The position numbers were made by a program, and so were the translations under genes. The notes under the pieces were generated by a model. That model was not told where the DNA came from and made no database searches. It was given only the letters and a program-made list of their open reading frames with translations. Positions 1-10,700 of a DNA stretch of 64,000 nucleotides are shown here, piece after piece. Within the stretch, counting starts at the first letter, position 1, and every line of letters begins with the position of its first letter. Location: positions 19,092,501 through 19,156,500 of the forward strand of contig JAPVLO010000019.1 of assembly GCA_027257055.1 (NCBI GenBank), written 5' to 3'. The DNA comes from Cephalopachus bancanus (Eukaryota > Chordata > Mammalia > Primates > Tarsiidae).

Positions 1-522
1 CCAAGGATCTAATTCCCAGATGTTCCCAAGAACACCAGGGCTGTATCCACTTGCTAAAGCTCAGCCATCTTGAGGCTACCTTGCTACTACCTGCAAAGAA
101 AGCAAAAACAGAGACTAGCTCTGCTGACTGGACTTGCTACTGTTTTTTTTGTTTGATTTGGGGGGACCCTGATGGCTCTCTGGGGTGAGAAGGACATCAA
201 ATCTGCCCAGGACCCAAGTATTGCACCTTTAATCAGAACTATGCAACTTTCCCCCAACGCCCACCCAGAGTTCTGCATTGGCCCTAAATCACTGTGGGTT
301 CCAGCAGCAGCCAGGTCATTCGAAGTCAGCACCCCGGTGATGGTCCTGGGAACCAGGCCCTGGTCCTACCTGTCTTTGTCTTCCCCAGAACATGCTCTCA
401 GAGACCAGCTGTTCTTTCCAGCCTACTCTTCTCAGCTGCAGCCATTCATTAGAGCAATGTGAGGATAGGGGTCCCATTCCCCAGTCTCTGAATGAAAATG
501 GAGACATAAGAGAGGCACAGGG

Positions 523-803
523 CCGGGCTCAGTGGCTCAGCCTGTAATCCCGCGCCTTTGGGAGGCTGAGGTGAGTGGATTGCCTGACCCCGCGGGTTCG
601 AGACCCGCCTGGGCAGCGAGACCTCATATCTACAATAAATCAAAAAATCAGCCGGGCGTGGTAGCACATGCCTGTAACTCCGGCTACTTGGAAGGCTGAG
701 GCAGAAGGATCGCCGGAGCCCAGCAGGTCGAGGCTGCGGTGGCCGGAAGCAGCCAGTGCACTCCAGTCTGAGCGACAGAGTGAGACTCCAGCTCAAAAAA
801 AAA
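523..803 (+). mobile_element. T-Alu, full length, subfamily C
   Basis: Full dimeric Alu flanked by a clear 14-base TSD, AGAGAGGCACAGGG, at 509-522 and 804-817. It carries the subfamily C marks: GCCTTTGGGAGGC instead of GCACTTTGGGAGGC, a left arm that reads GACCCGCCTGGGCAGCGAGACC with the usual AACTTGG missing, and a right arm reading GGCTGCGGTGGCCGG and CTCCAGTCTG. The B box is GGTTCGAGACC. The near-perfect TSD and retained CpGs indicate a fairly young copy. Confidence 0.93.
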
Positions 804-1222
804 AGAGAGGCACAGGGCCAGCCTGTCATACCTAAGACCCATGTGCACACAGATATTATCAGGAGAGGAGCAACCCTTCTCCAACCACCCCCAGCAGCCA
901 GCACCAAGAAGAAGTGTCTTGCTATCCTGATTTACCAATCAGACAGCTATCACAAAGAGGAAAAGGAGTTGGGTTGATCTGCTTTGTTCTAAGTGAACTC
1001 ATGCTGGCTTCTAGCAATCACCTTTCTCTTCCAAGAACTCACAAAATCATCAGTTTCCATCATCCGTTTGGAATTTTGCCAAGAATCAGCGTTGAGATTA
1101 CTGAATAATCATTTCCAAAATCAGGGAAGGTTCCAGATTCTCTGGGCCTGGTGCTCTCAGTAAGATTCTTAAGTGGAAGTCAGCTGTTCCTTCCCCTTTT
1201 ACTCACCATTGGTAATCACGTG

Positions 1223-1228
1223 TACACG

Positions 1229-1273
<45 letters not shown>
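1223..1273. repeat. (CA)n microsatellite
   Basis: A run of about 22 CA units with one TA interruption near its start. Length makes it likely to be polymorphic. Confidence 0.97.
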
Positions 1274-1275
<2 letters not shown>

Positions 1276-1439
1276 GTAAGGCATCCCCCAGAGACTACAC
1301 CCAGAGGACCCCTCTGACATGGACACGCCACCTAGCACAAAGACACCGAAAATCAGCATCCCTGATTCTCCCAGTCTTGTCTTCTTTTCGCCTCTTTCAG
1401 AATTGCTCTGTCCTCTCTCTCCCCGCCACCCCCTCCCTT

Positions 1440-1745
1440 CCCCCAGAGATAAGAGACATCTTTATAGCTCTGTAATTGTGACCGTGGCTAAGCAGGCGTG
1501 ATCGCAGAGACAGGGGAGCCAGGCACGCAGGAGGGGGCTCAGGCAGGCTCTGACCCATGCCGCCAACACACCTCCATCTGTCAGCCGCGGCCCTCCCTGC
1601 GTGGGGAGTTGATGGAGCGATGACTGCCAGTTTGCTAACGTCCTTGTCTGCGGACGCTGCAAAGACACAGTTTTCCACAGAGGAATCCTGAGGCTTGGAC
1701 TCAAGACTCCTCAGAATTATAGTAATTAAAGTTGAAAAGAGCAAC
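1440..1745. other. Repeat-free island, candidate conserved non-coding element
   Basis: Not recognisable as any interspersed repeat. It has mixed composition, with a GATA-type motif (AGATAAGAG near 1446) and an AT-rich 3' edge (ATAGTAATTAAAG near 1719) holding a TAATTA homeodomain-like core. No open frame looks coding. The call rests on texture only; a multi-species alignment would decide it. Confidence 0.35.
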
Positions 1746-2054
1746 TTGCCAGAACCCCTCCTTCACCTGTCATTTCTGGGCTGATGACAGGGCTTCAACT
1801 TCAAGGTCATTCTGTCCTCCTCCCTCTTTCCTTTCTGCTCCGTCTCTCCTCTCCAAGTCAGGCCTCAGGCAGCCAAGAACCAGACCTTTCAAGCCACAAA
1901 AGAGGCCCTCGGAAAAGCAGATACCTCTAAACTCCAGCACTTGGGACTTCAAGTGGAGTCTTATTGGCTTGGTTCCCAGCAGGAAAACATCCCATCTAGG
2001 CCTCGTAGGGGCTGGGGATTGGGTCAGAGACCATAATCAAAACTGGAGAGGTTG

Positions 2055-2212
2055 CAAACACCATCCAGACCTGTCTGCTAATTCCACACATGAGGAAACC
2101 GAAGCTCCAAAGAGGGAAGTAACTTACTCAAGTTCAGCCAAATAGTCGCAAAGCCAGAACAGGGACTCGAGTCTCCTGACTCCTGGTTCATTCCATGACC
2201 CCAGAGTCGTTT
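2055..2212 (-). mobile_element. MIR SINE
   Basis: Matches the reverse complement of the MIR core: GAGGAAACCGAAGCTCCAAAG, then AAGTAACTTACTCAAGTTCA. Strongly diverged ancient copy. Confidence 0.8.
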
Positions 2213-2395
2213 ATGGAAGCTAGGCACTGTGCTAGCTATTTCTAATTAGGTTATTTCTCATTTTCACAGCAACTTTTCAGGGTATCGTGGTCCCCATTTC
2301 AGGATTGAGGTCATGAGGTGATTTTCCCCAGGTCACGTAGATAAAAAGTGGCAAATGAGGAATTCAAGCCCACTAGCCCATTCTTTTGCATAAAT
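2213..2395 (-). mobile_element. MIR SINE
   Basis: Starts with the MIR 3' signature in reverse (TAGGCACTGTGCTAG), runs through TTTCACAGCAACTTTTCAG and CCCATTTCAGGATTGAGG, and ends near the tRNA-related head. It lies directly after another MIR in the same orientation. Confidence 0.75.
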
Positions 2396-2840
2396 ATCAA
2401 GATCAGAGAGAAGCAAGTCTGAGGGGGTTTGTGAACACATGAGGGTGTCCCACGGGGAGGAGTTCTGGAAGCTACCTGCTGGAATATCCCAGTCTCTAGT
2501 CTTCACAGATTCTATTCAACTCAACATGTCTTGCTGAACACCAGCAGTAAAGACCACATGTGGCCAAATGTCAACAAACAGGGTGCCAAGGAAGAAAAAG
2601 GCACCTGAGTACAAGTGCCCGGAAGTTGACTTTCAAGGAGGAGGATCTGGAAAGGCAGTTGAAAACAGAGAGGACCCTCGGGTTGGTGGAAGGTCAAGGA
2701 GAACCTCTTAAGACTCACAAGCCACCCCTAGTTTGGTGGCTAGGCATATGGGAGCAAGGAGGAACCCAGACTCCCAATCTTATCTCCAGATGTCTGTCCA
2801 CCCCATTCTCCCCATTCTCTAACCTCCTCCTGGATTTTAT
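2396..2840. other. Unique sequence, nothing recognised
   Basis: No repeat signature, coding potential or motif cluster stands out here. Confidence 0.5.
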
Positions 2841-2844
2841 GTTT

Positions 2845-3030
2845 ATTTTTTAGAGGTAAGGTCTTGCTCTGTCCCCCAAGCTGGCACCATCATAGCTCAT
2901 TGCAGCCTGAAACTCCCAGACTCAAGTGATCTTCCCACTTCAGCCTCCTGAGTAGATGGGACTACAGGAACACGCCACCTCACCTGGCTAATATTTTTAT
3001 ATTCTGTAGAGATTTTGTCTTGTTATGTTC
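2845..3030 (-). mobile_element. Old Alu monomer or truncated AluJ
   Basis: A T-rich start and TCTTGCTCTGTCCCCCAAGC, followed by CAGCCTCCTGAGTAG and GGCTAATATTTTTATATTC, identify one Alu arm in reverse. Divergence is high, fitting a FLAM/FRAM or AluJ fragment. Confidence 0.8.
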
Positions 3031-3419
3031 CTCAGATTTTTCCTTCCTACCCCCTCCCAGATTAACAGGAAGACTGATCAGATCTCAGAGAAGGTGATAG
3101 GATTTTTGTGTTCCTGCGACCCAAATGCCATACCCCACTCTCCTACCCAAGTTCTTGAAAAGGTAAGAGGCTGTGGCAGAGACAAATCAGGGAAGTGGCA
3201 GTGTGGGCTGGAGAAGAAAGTGGCTATGTTTGTGGGGAAGACCCGACCCTACACAACTCAGGAATGGGGTGGAGGGACTGACCTGTCTTGTATGCCTTGC
3301 CTTTGTGGACTAGGGACTAAAACATGTGCAGACAGAAGGGGCCTCGCACGCTTAGACACCATAATGGTAACTCTCGCCATGGGTGGAATAATTGGCATGT
3401 CACTGTTGGTTAGTTATAC

Positions 3420-3560
3420 CAACTTTCTCATCATTTGTCTTTGCAAAACGAGGATGATAATAGTATGCACCGCAGAGGATGTTTGTGAGAATTAAATGAG
3501 ATGCAAAGTGCCTAGTGTAGTTCCTGGCATGTAATCAGCACACAATAAATGTTAGATTTT
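3420..3560 (+). mobile_element. MIR SINE
   Basis: Sense MIR 3' half: TCATCATTTGTCTTTGCAAA, then GAGAATTAAATGAGATGCAA and ending CACAATAAATGTTAGATTTT. The CAATAAATGTT end is the diagnostic MIR tail. Confidence 0.88.
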
Positions 3561-3799
3561 TATTATTGTTTTTATTTCTATCTTGATGAAAAGTGTATTA
3601 TTTTTACACTGTTATAAAACTAAGAGAACCATGAGTTAGGTTCCACAAATTTCATTGCTGAAATCATGTACCTTGGACAGTTCTATTATTGCATTTGTGT
3701 TATTTAAACAAAAATTTCCCTTCTCGAGCAAGTTGAGAGGAAAGTACTTGCTACACCACCCAAGGTGGTGCTTCTGCCCGTAAAACACTTTTCCCTTTC

Positions 3800-3990
3800 A
3801 AGGTGATTTCTCGCCTCTTTTCATCGTAAGCTCACAGTATAATTCTGAGCTCAGTGGGGTAGAATTGTTGTCCTTCCTTTATCAGATGCTGAAACTCCAG
3901 GAAAAGGAAGTTTGTAGGACTGGACCCAAACCGGGTCCTGCTGCCCCTCGCAGCCCTCAGTTCAGCAACACTGAGGGTAGTCGGCGAGGC
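3800..3990 (-). mobile_element. MIR SINE fragment
   Basis: Reverse MIR core: TCACAGTATAATTCTGAGCT, CTTTATCAGATGCTGAAACT, then a CAGGAAAAGGAAG stretch. It is very diverged. Confidence 0.55.
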
Positions 3991-4376
3991 AGGCAATCGG
4001 CCTATTTGTTTCCTGCGCACATGGTGAGTCCTGCCTGTGTCCCACATCTGGCCTTTGCTGGGCCACGCATCTGTCTCTACCACCCCAATGGGACCCTCAC
4101 CTGAGGACAAGCTGATCAGAATCTTAAGGAGTTTGAAATCACCACATGCAAAGACGGTCAGGATTCTCTTTTTTAAAAGAGCACACCACAGAGCCGTCTG
4201 TCCGTTTTTCAGAACTGGTGCCCAGCCCTGCAGCCCTGCTGTTCACACTCTAACTCCTCCCCTGGCCTAGTGACTTTCCAGCATGAGGGTCAGCCTTACA
4301 CTGGTATCATTGCTCTAGGGCCGGTGGGGAGGAGTCACCATTGACCCCATGAAAGGGAAAAGTGTTTTCTGAACCT

Positions 4377-4487
4377 TCTTTAACAAAATAGAATACAAAA
4401 TATCAGAAGATACCACCAGTGATAAAAATGGGTCACAGCAGGCACACATACATGAAGGCGTGCTGCATACTAATGTCATGTAAAATC
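4377..4487 (+). repeat. Partial copy of a MER-type interspersed element
   Basis: About 110 bases, highly similar to 5011-5110: both read CTTTAACAAAA(T/C)AGAATACA, then ATATCAGAAGATA(C/T)CACCAG and TGTAAAAT. It ends abruptly at the start of the next element. I recognise the family as a common old mammalian repeat but cannot name it safely. Confidence 0.7.
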
Positions 4488-4695
4488 TCCATGGCTTAGC
4501 AGGGTTTATTTCTCACTCCTGCAAGTTCACCCTGGGTCTAGCAGCTCTCTAGGGCGACTGTCCCTTGTGCAGAAACTCAGAAATCCAAGCTGCTTGTGCC
4601 ACGTTCTAACTGGTCAGAGCTCACGCTGTTCTAGGTGCTAGAGCTGGGTCAGGCATTGGCTATTCAGAATATCACCTCGGCCTGTTTTGGGGTTT
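4488..4695 (-). mobile_element. Old LTR-like repeat fragment
   Basis: CTCCATGGCTTAGCAGGGTT followed by TATTTCTCACTC resembles a common ERVL-type LTR consensus in reverse. A related piece is at 5645-5940, starting CTCCTTGGCTTAATATGCTT. Family name uncertain. Confidence 0.5.
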
Positions 4696-4734
4696 CCCAT
4701 TATCTTCCCCACCCCACCCTCGACTCCTGTGTCC

Positions 4735-4930
4735 CCATGGAAAGGCTGACCACCTTTCCTCAAATATCTATGCTTATCCTCAAGGACTTGCTCATAATCT
4801 CTCTCCTAGAATGATCTTACTTTACTGATCCAACTCCTATTCATCTTCTACAACCCTGGTCAAGGGTCCCGTCCTCCCAGAAGCCCTCCTAGATCATCCC
4901 TAGGCCACAGTACTTACCTCCATTTTCTAG
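4735..4930 (+). mobile_element. L2 LINE 3' region
   Basis: Recognised by CTCCTATTCATCTTCTACAA, CCTCCCAGAAGCCCTCCTAG and the following CTTACCTCCATTTTCTAG, which follow the order of the L2 3' region. The next L2 segment appears at 5465-5590, after two insertions. Confidence 0.7.
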
Positions 4931-4934
4931 CTCC

Positions 4935-5155
4935 TTAAAGTTTTTTTTCAAACTGCAGTTTGTGTATCATTAGCGGGTCATGGAAGTAAATTCAGTGGAT
5001 CACAGTGTCTTCTTTAACAAAACAGAATACAAAATATCAGAAGATATCACCAGTGATAAAAACTGATCACTGTACACCCATGCACATATAGATGCGTTGC
5101 ATACTGATGACATGTAAAATGCATTCCTTACTGTGAGCTGCAGCCAAAACCTTTT
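4935..5155 (+). mobile_element. MER-type interspersed element, nearly complete
   Basis: Begins TTTTCAAACTGCAGTTTGTG and ends CCAAAACCTTTTGAACTAC, about 220 bases, with short inverted ends (TTCAAA and TTTTGAA). It shares its middle with 4377-4487. A diverged copy probably lies at 56945-57165. Probably a non-autonomous DNA transposon. I do not assign a family name. Confidence 0.55.
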
Positions 5156-5202
5156 GAACTACATTAGATATTAGTTCCGTCCACCCTACAGAACACCTTT
5201 TT

Positions 5203-5330
5203 TTCTTTCTTCTTTTTTTAGAGGCAGGGTCTCAGGGTCCCAGGCTGGAGTGCAATTCTTAGCCTCAAGCAATCCTCCTGCCTCAGCCTCCTGAGTAGTT
5301 AGGACTACAAGCATGGGCCACCACCCCCCT
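5203..5330 (-). mobile_element. Alu monomer (old)
   Basis: Reverse orientation. T-rich start, GAGGCAGGGTCTCAGGG, GCTGGAGTGCAATTCTTAG, then CTGCCTCAGCCTCCTGAG. About 125 bases, one arm with an internal deletion, inserted into the L2 remnant. Confidence 0.8.
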
Positions 5331-5464
5331 GCCTTCCATCCTACATAGTACCATGGAACTGTAATCTGCCTAACTTCTCTTCCAAAGATACCGGAAGCAA
5401 GGTAATAGAGAAGAGAGGAGGGTGAGAGGAGACCCAGACTGGAGTCACTCCCACCTGTGAGAGG

Positions 5465-5590
5465 AAGCTGCCCACCTCAAGGCAGGAGAGATAGACAATA
5501 AGCACACAAGAGCAGGGACTGGGCATCTCTACTTACCGCTCTCCCCAGCACCTACAAACCAAATAGCAAGCATTCAAAAAGAAGTGTTGA
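5465..5590 (+). mobile_element. L2 LINE 3' end
   Basis: ATAAGCACACAAGAGCAGGG, then CCCCAGCACCTACAAACC, and ending near GTGTTGATGACTGG. This is the sense L2 3' terminus in order, and probably continues the L2 fragment at 4735-4930. Confidence 0.6.
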
Positions 5591-5644
5591 TGACTGGATA
5601 GCACAGGTTAGGCTGGATTACTCTGTGACAAGAAAAAAGGAATC

Positions 5645-5940
5645 AAAATCTCCTTGGCTTAATATGCTTTATTTCTCACTCTGGGTCTGACAGCTCTTCA
5701 GGGCCACTGTCCCCCCATACAATAGCTCAGAAATCTGGTCTGCTTGCATCAAATCACACTGTTTGCTCCATCAAAGCATAGAGACAGTGGCTGGGAAAGA
5801 GAGACCAGGGCTGCCCTGGTGACATATATCCCTTCTCCCGCCATCCATTGGTCAGGCCTAGTCATATAGGCCCTCACCTAACTGCAAGGAGGAGGAGGAA
5901 GGGAAATTTAGAGATGCACATGGGTATCTGGTGAGTAGGA
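5645..5940 (-). mobile_element. Old LTR-like repeat (same family as 4488-4695)
   Basis: CTCCTTGGCTTAATATGCTT plus TATTTCTCACTC, then GTGACATATATCCCTTCTCC, CATTGGTCAGGCCTAGTCAT and CACCTAACTGCAAGG. This order follows a common ERVL-type LTR in reverse. Strongly diverged; name not certain. Confidence 0.5.
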
Positions 5941-6052
5941 AATGTCTCTACAGCAACTCTGCATGAGCTCCTTTGCCTTGTTACCCAGCAATGCTTGACT
6001 CTATGTGTATACCTCACCTCCCCTACTACTCGGGGATTCATTCCAGAACTTT

Positions 6053-6341
6053 TTTTTTTTTTTTTTGAGTTGGAGTCTCACTCTGTCGCCCAGACTGGAG
6101 TGCAGTGGCCGCTCCCGGACACCGCAGCCTCACCTGCTGGACTCCGGCGATCCTTCCACCTCAGCCTTCCCAGTAGCCGGAATTACAGGTGCGCGCTACC
6201 ACGCCTGGCTGATTATTTGATTTATTGTGGAGATGAGGTCTCGCTGCCCAGGCGGGTCTCGAACCCGCGGGCTCAGGCGATCCACTCACCTCAGCCTCCC
6301 AACGGCGCGGGATGACAGGCTGAGCCACCGAGCCCAGCTAC
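6053..6341 (-). mobile_element. T-Alu, full length, subfamily C
   Basis: Reverse orientation, with TSD CCAGAACTTTT before the T-run (from 6044) and again at 6343-6354. It carries GGAGTGCAGTGGCCGCTCCC (reverse of GGGAGCGGCCACTG) and a left arm without the AACTTGG segment, as in the copies at 523 and 38026. Confidence 0.92.
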
Positions 6342-6610
6342 TCCAGAACTTTTGATGTCTGCTCCAAGGCAGGCACTGTGCTAATCTCTGGCTATGACTA
6401 AGACACTGTCCCAGTTTGACTGGCCCTTGAAGCAGATCCTGGGCACAACTAGAGTGTACCTGGCTAACTCAGAAGATTCAGGGAACACCAGCAAGATGGA
6501 AAGGCAGTGACCCAGGAGATGCATTTTATGAAGCCAGTTACCTCAGTGGATTTCAGAAGCTCAATCCCATGAAGAAGCTCTGGGAAAAAGTGGATGTAAA
6601 GCACACCTCA

Positions 6611-7190
<580 letters not shown>

Positions 7191-7514
7191 AAATTATCCC
7201 CAAACTCTAAAATTTAAATTTTTTAAAAAGTATCTCACAACAGGGTCCAGGGAGCTGAAGTCTATCAACCCACTCCCATCAGTATGGGTCAAGGTTAATA
7301 CCCCAGGGGTATTAATCCCAAGCCCTTCCAGCAGCTGGATTCACTCATGGGGGCAGAATAACCCTCTAGAAAAATCCCTCAGTCCCAGAGATGAAAATGG
7401 GGCAGGTGAAGCTCCCAGAGCAAACTTTCAGTAAGGGTAAGGTCCAAGGGGAATAGACAGGGAACTCACAGCCCCAGCTTCAGACACCAGGGGCGATCCA
7501 TGATCTAGCCAGGC

Positions 7515-7700
7515 AGCAGAGGAAAGAGGCAGACACACAAACAAATTCAGCAAAGGTATGAATGCTACAATGAAGAGAGAACAAAGTGTGGTAAGGCACA
7601 GAGGGAGTAGAGGCTGGACTATCTAAAAGGACTTCCTAGGTGTGGACAGATTTGGGCTGCATCCTGAACGTCAAGTGAGAGTTGTCCTGAAGGAGAAGAA
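7515..7700 (-). mobile_element. L2 LINE fragment
   Basis: Reverse L2 reading through GAATGCTACAATGAAGAGAG, then AGGACTTCCTAGGTGTGG and GGGCTGCATCCTGAACG, matching in order the L2 motif that in sense reads as the CTTGAAGGATGAG / AGGAAGGCTTCC region. Heavily diverged. Confidence 0.5.
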
Positions 7701-7777
7701 ACGTGATGGTGACTACTGGGTGCCTGTCCATCCCCTACATCGTCCCTTTCTGCCAAGCTGGCCCACCTTGTTCTTTG

Positions 7778-7925
7778 GTTCTTTTTCAATTTTTAGAGAC
7801 AGAGTCTCTCTGTGTCACCCAAGCCAGAGTGCAGTGGCATGATCGTAGCTCCCGGCCTCAAGTGATCCTCCCACCTCGACCTACCAGGTAGCTGGGACTA
7901 TAGGTGTGGGCCACTGCTCCCAGCC
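7778..7925 (-). mobile_element. Alu monomer (AluJ-type)
   Basis: Reverse single arm: TTTTTAGAGACAGAGTCTCT, GTGCAGTGGCATGATCGTAG, GTAGCTGGGACTATAGGTG. About 145 bases. Confidence 0.85.
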
Positions 7926-8594
7926 CAGCTTTGCTCAGGGTGCTGTAGGCTCAGCCCAGGCGCTTCTCCATGACTGATCTGAGCCAGTCATGAAATCCTC
8001 ATGCCCATTTGTGAGAGTCTCACTGTTCAGCCTCTCTTGCACCTGGCAGTGAGCGTGTCACCTGGGTTTAGCCATTGAGAAGTAAGAGGGAATCTGCTGG
8101 GGAGGGTTCTGGGACAGCATTTGCTTTCCAGAACAAAAGAACAGATGGAGTTGCTTCTGTCTTTTCCTTTCCTGCTGTCGTGAATGCAAATGTGAAGTCT
8201 AAAGAGCCACTGTAGTCATCTTGTGACCATCAGGTGTTGAGTATGAAGACAAAAAGCCAGCAAGGTAAGGACAGCAGAGTGGAAAGTGAGAAGGAATTCA
8301 GAATTCTGACAGCGTTGCTGAACAGCCAATGTCTGGCCACTACCTGCCTTCTTGTTGTGTGAGATATACAAAGCCCTATAGGTTTGAGCCTACTTACTGT
8401 AGTATGTTCTACTTGCGGCCCAGGGCAGTCCCAGCCAACCCAAGTAGGGGATGTTAGGCAGAGAGACATTTGTGCCATAAACCTTGCCTGGGACCAACGA
8501 GAGATTCAATTTGGCTGGAGAGGGGAGAGTGCATTATACAGTGGAGGGAAAGCAGTCCCCAGAAAGATTAGGAACAGAATAGAAAAGGCTCACT

Positions 8595-8887
8595 TTCTGG
8601 GCGCAGTGACTCATGTCTGTGATCCTAACACTTTGGGAGGCCGAGGTGAGAAGATTGATTGAGCCCAGGAGTTCAAAATCAGCCTGGGTAACATAGTAAG
8701 ACCTTGTCTCTGCAAAAAAAAAAAAAAAACTAGCCGGGCATGGTGGTACATGCCTATAGTCCCAGCTACTTGGAAGGCTGAGATAGGAGGATCACTTGAG
8801 GCCAAGAGGTCAAGGCTGCAGTGAGCTGGGATCATGCCACCGCACTCTAGCCTAGATGACAGAGTGAGACCCTGTCTCAAAAAAAAA
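8595..8887 (+). mobile_element. AluJ, full length
   Basis: Starts CTGGGCGCAGTGACTCATG and ends GACCCTGTCTCA plus an A-run. The right arm has the AluJ-type GTCCCAGCTACTTGGAAGGC and GGATCACTTGAGGCC. Confidence 0.92.
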
Positions 8888-8946
8888 AGAGAGGGAAGGA
8901 AGCAAGGAAGGAAGGAAGGAAAGAGAGAGAGAAAGGAAAAAAGAAA
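8888..8946. repeat. Purine-rich (AAGG)n/(GA)n tract
   Basis: Immediately follows the A-tail of the upstream AluJ and has clearly expanded from it: repeated GAAGGAAGGAA and GAGAGAGA units. Confidence 0.95.
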
Positions 8947-9067
8947 GCCCACTTTGCCACGCAAAGGAGTTCAGAAGAGAGGTCCACAAAGCTTCAAACA
9001 AGAGAGTCAGATGATCATATCTGTGTATTGGATAATAATTGTATCAATCACATAAAGGAAGGCCTAT

Positions 9068-9180
9068 ACCTCCCTTAAAGACATAGATGACATCATGTGG
9101 GTAACGACCCGTGCTATTTTGTGTTATCTACAGCCTCTAATATAATTGCCATCGAATACTTGTTGAATTGAACGGAGATG
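9068..9180 (+). mobile_element. L2/MIR-type 3' end
   Basis: CTACAGCCTCTAATATAATTG followed by GAATACTTGTTGAATTGAAC is the typical terminal text of L2 (sense), ending in the TTGTTGAATGAA-like tail. Confidence 0.55.
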
Positions 9181-9244
9181 AAGTTACCTTAGTCATTTTC
9201 ATGGGACCCACAATGCTTCAGTCAACTGCCATTCAGAAAGGTTG

Positions 9245-9360
9245 TGGGTATTGTCTTGGCTCAGCCACTAACTCACTTACAACTTTGGCCAGGTCCTTCC
9301 CTCTCCAGGCCTCAGGATCCTTATCTGCACAATGAAAGTAAAGGACGTGGTTTGTGACTG
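9245..9360 (+). mobile_element. MIR SINE fragment
   Basis: GGCTCAGCCACTAACTCACT, then GGCCAGGTCCTTCCCTCTCC, AGGCCTCAGG and TTATCTGCACAATGAAAG. This is the sense MIR core. Confidence 0.75.
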
Positions 9361-9941
9361 ATTCCATCTGACAACCAGGAGGCTTATCCTGGGCCCCCTC
9401 CCACAAAATGACAGGGGAAGGAGGTTGGTGGAATGGCTTGATCTAGGCCCTCAGCCCCCAAGTGTGGAGCAGAGAAAATGGGTCAATAGCTGTGCCACCT
9501 CAAGCCTGATTTGGGAAGAAAAACTGCAGATCAAATATACATATTTCTGCAGGTCCCAAATTACCAGGTCCCAATCTGGCTCTTTCTCTATATATAACTT
9601 ATATGCAAGTTAGGTGTTTTATTTTTTTTTACTTGTCCAACTATTATTTCAAAACCAAGGATGAAGGGAGAAGGGAAATCAAATGTTTTCTCATGTGGCA
9701 TTCAAAGAAAGAGTGACCAATTAACCCCCCCAAATTAGACAAGTACCAGGGAGACCCACAAAGATGAGACGTTGGACTTCATGTTCATACACCCATCAGC
9801 ACTCCAGCCCTAAATTATATTTGACATTTAATTAAAACCCCAAGGCAGTGAAGTCAAGAGCTGAGCTGCTACAGTCCTAGGAAAAGAGCTGCTCTTTAGG
9901 ATGGATTCATTTATCTTCTGTCACCAAAGGCATCAACACTC

Positions 9942-9969
9942 ACCCCTACCCCCACCCCTACCCCAGCCC
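9942..9969 (-). other. G-quadruplex-forming motif on the minus strand
   Basis: Four C-runs of four or five bases (9943-9946, 9949-9953, 9955-9958, 9961-9964) are separated by one or two bases, so the minus strand reads as four close G-runs. This satisfies the usual quadruplex pattern. Folding is inferred. Confidence 0.75.
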
Positions 9970-10247
9970 AGTTCCACTCACCACCACGGAGAGAGACAGG
10001 ATAGAAGCATCAGCCGGGGAGGGGGCTCCTCCCTCTCCTGCCCTCCTCTCTTCCTGGGCCCACACACGCAGATGCTCACAATGCCAGAACAGGACTGGTC
10101 TCTCCCATGTGCCATGCCATCCACGCCATTCAGAACTAACGTCCCTCTGGGCCGCCCACCCAGGCCCAGCCTTGTTCCCCACTCACTTCCTCTCCTAGAG
10201 ATTGCACTTTTTTCTGTCCAAAGAGGGTGAGGTTTTCAGCACTGAGC

Positions 10248-10406
10248 TTCTTTCCTCCGCCTTCCTTTCCTCGTTCTTCCCTCTCTCCTTTTCTCCTCCT
10301 CCTCTCCTCCTTCCTTCCTCCACTGCTTCCCTTCATCCCCCCTCCTTCACTCCTGCTGTCCTGCTTTCCTTCCTTCCCGCCTCCTCTCCTTCCCTCCTTT
10401 CTTCCT
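10248..10406. repeat. Polypyrimidine (CT-rich) tract
   Basis: About 160 bases almost entirely C and T on the plus strand (CTTCC, CTCCT and TTCCC units) with few purines. Potential triplex or slipped-strand DNA. Apparent open frames across it are composition artefacts. Confidence 0.93.
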
Positions 10407-10529
10407 GACTATCTCTGGGACTCCCTGAGCAGCTTCCACTTAGTCTGTGACCTAGTGTAGTAACTTGGTGAAATGCTGAATATCTGTAGTAGATATAATA
10501 CGACAATGTATATGTAGTGCCAGCAAGGG

Positions 10530-10700
10530 GTCCAGATAACAGGTTCAGAGTCAGAGGAAAGAGCTATGTAAGCAGTTAGGAAAGGCCTCACGGAGGAACC
10601 AAGGCTTGTGCTGGGCTTCCAAACTGACCTGGCCGAGAAAGATGAGAGAAGGAGGAAAGGCATTTGAAGCAGAGAGAACAGCATGTGCAAAGACCTAGAA
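10530..10700 (-). mobile_element. L2 LINE fragment
   Basis: GGAAAGGCCTCACGGAGGAAC, then CTTGTGCTGGGCTTCCAAA and GCATTTGAAGCAGAGAGAAC followed by AGCATGTGCAAAGACC, in the order seen in antisense L2 near its 3' region. CATGTGCAAAGGCCC is a familiar L2 landmark. Confidence 0.7.

Noticed and set aside
590..605. tRNA gene suggested by a perfect B box
   Set aside because: The GGTTCGAGACC belongs to the Alu left arm. No cloverleaf or A box with tRNA spacing is present.
3025..3495. 156-codon open frame
   Set aside because: Starts in an old Alu remnant and ends inside a MIR. The cysteine-rich middle does not match anything I recognise.
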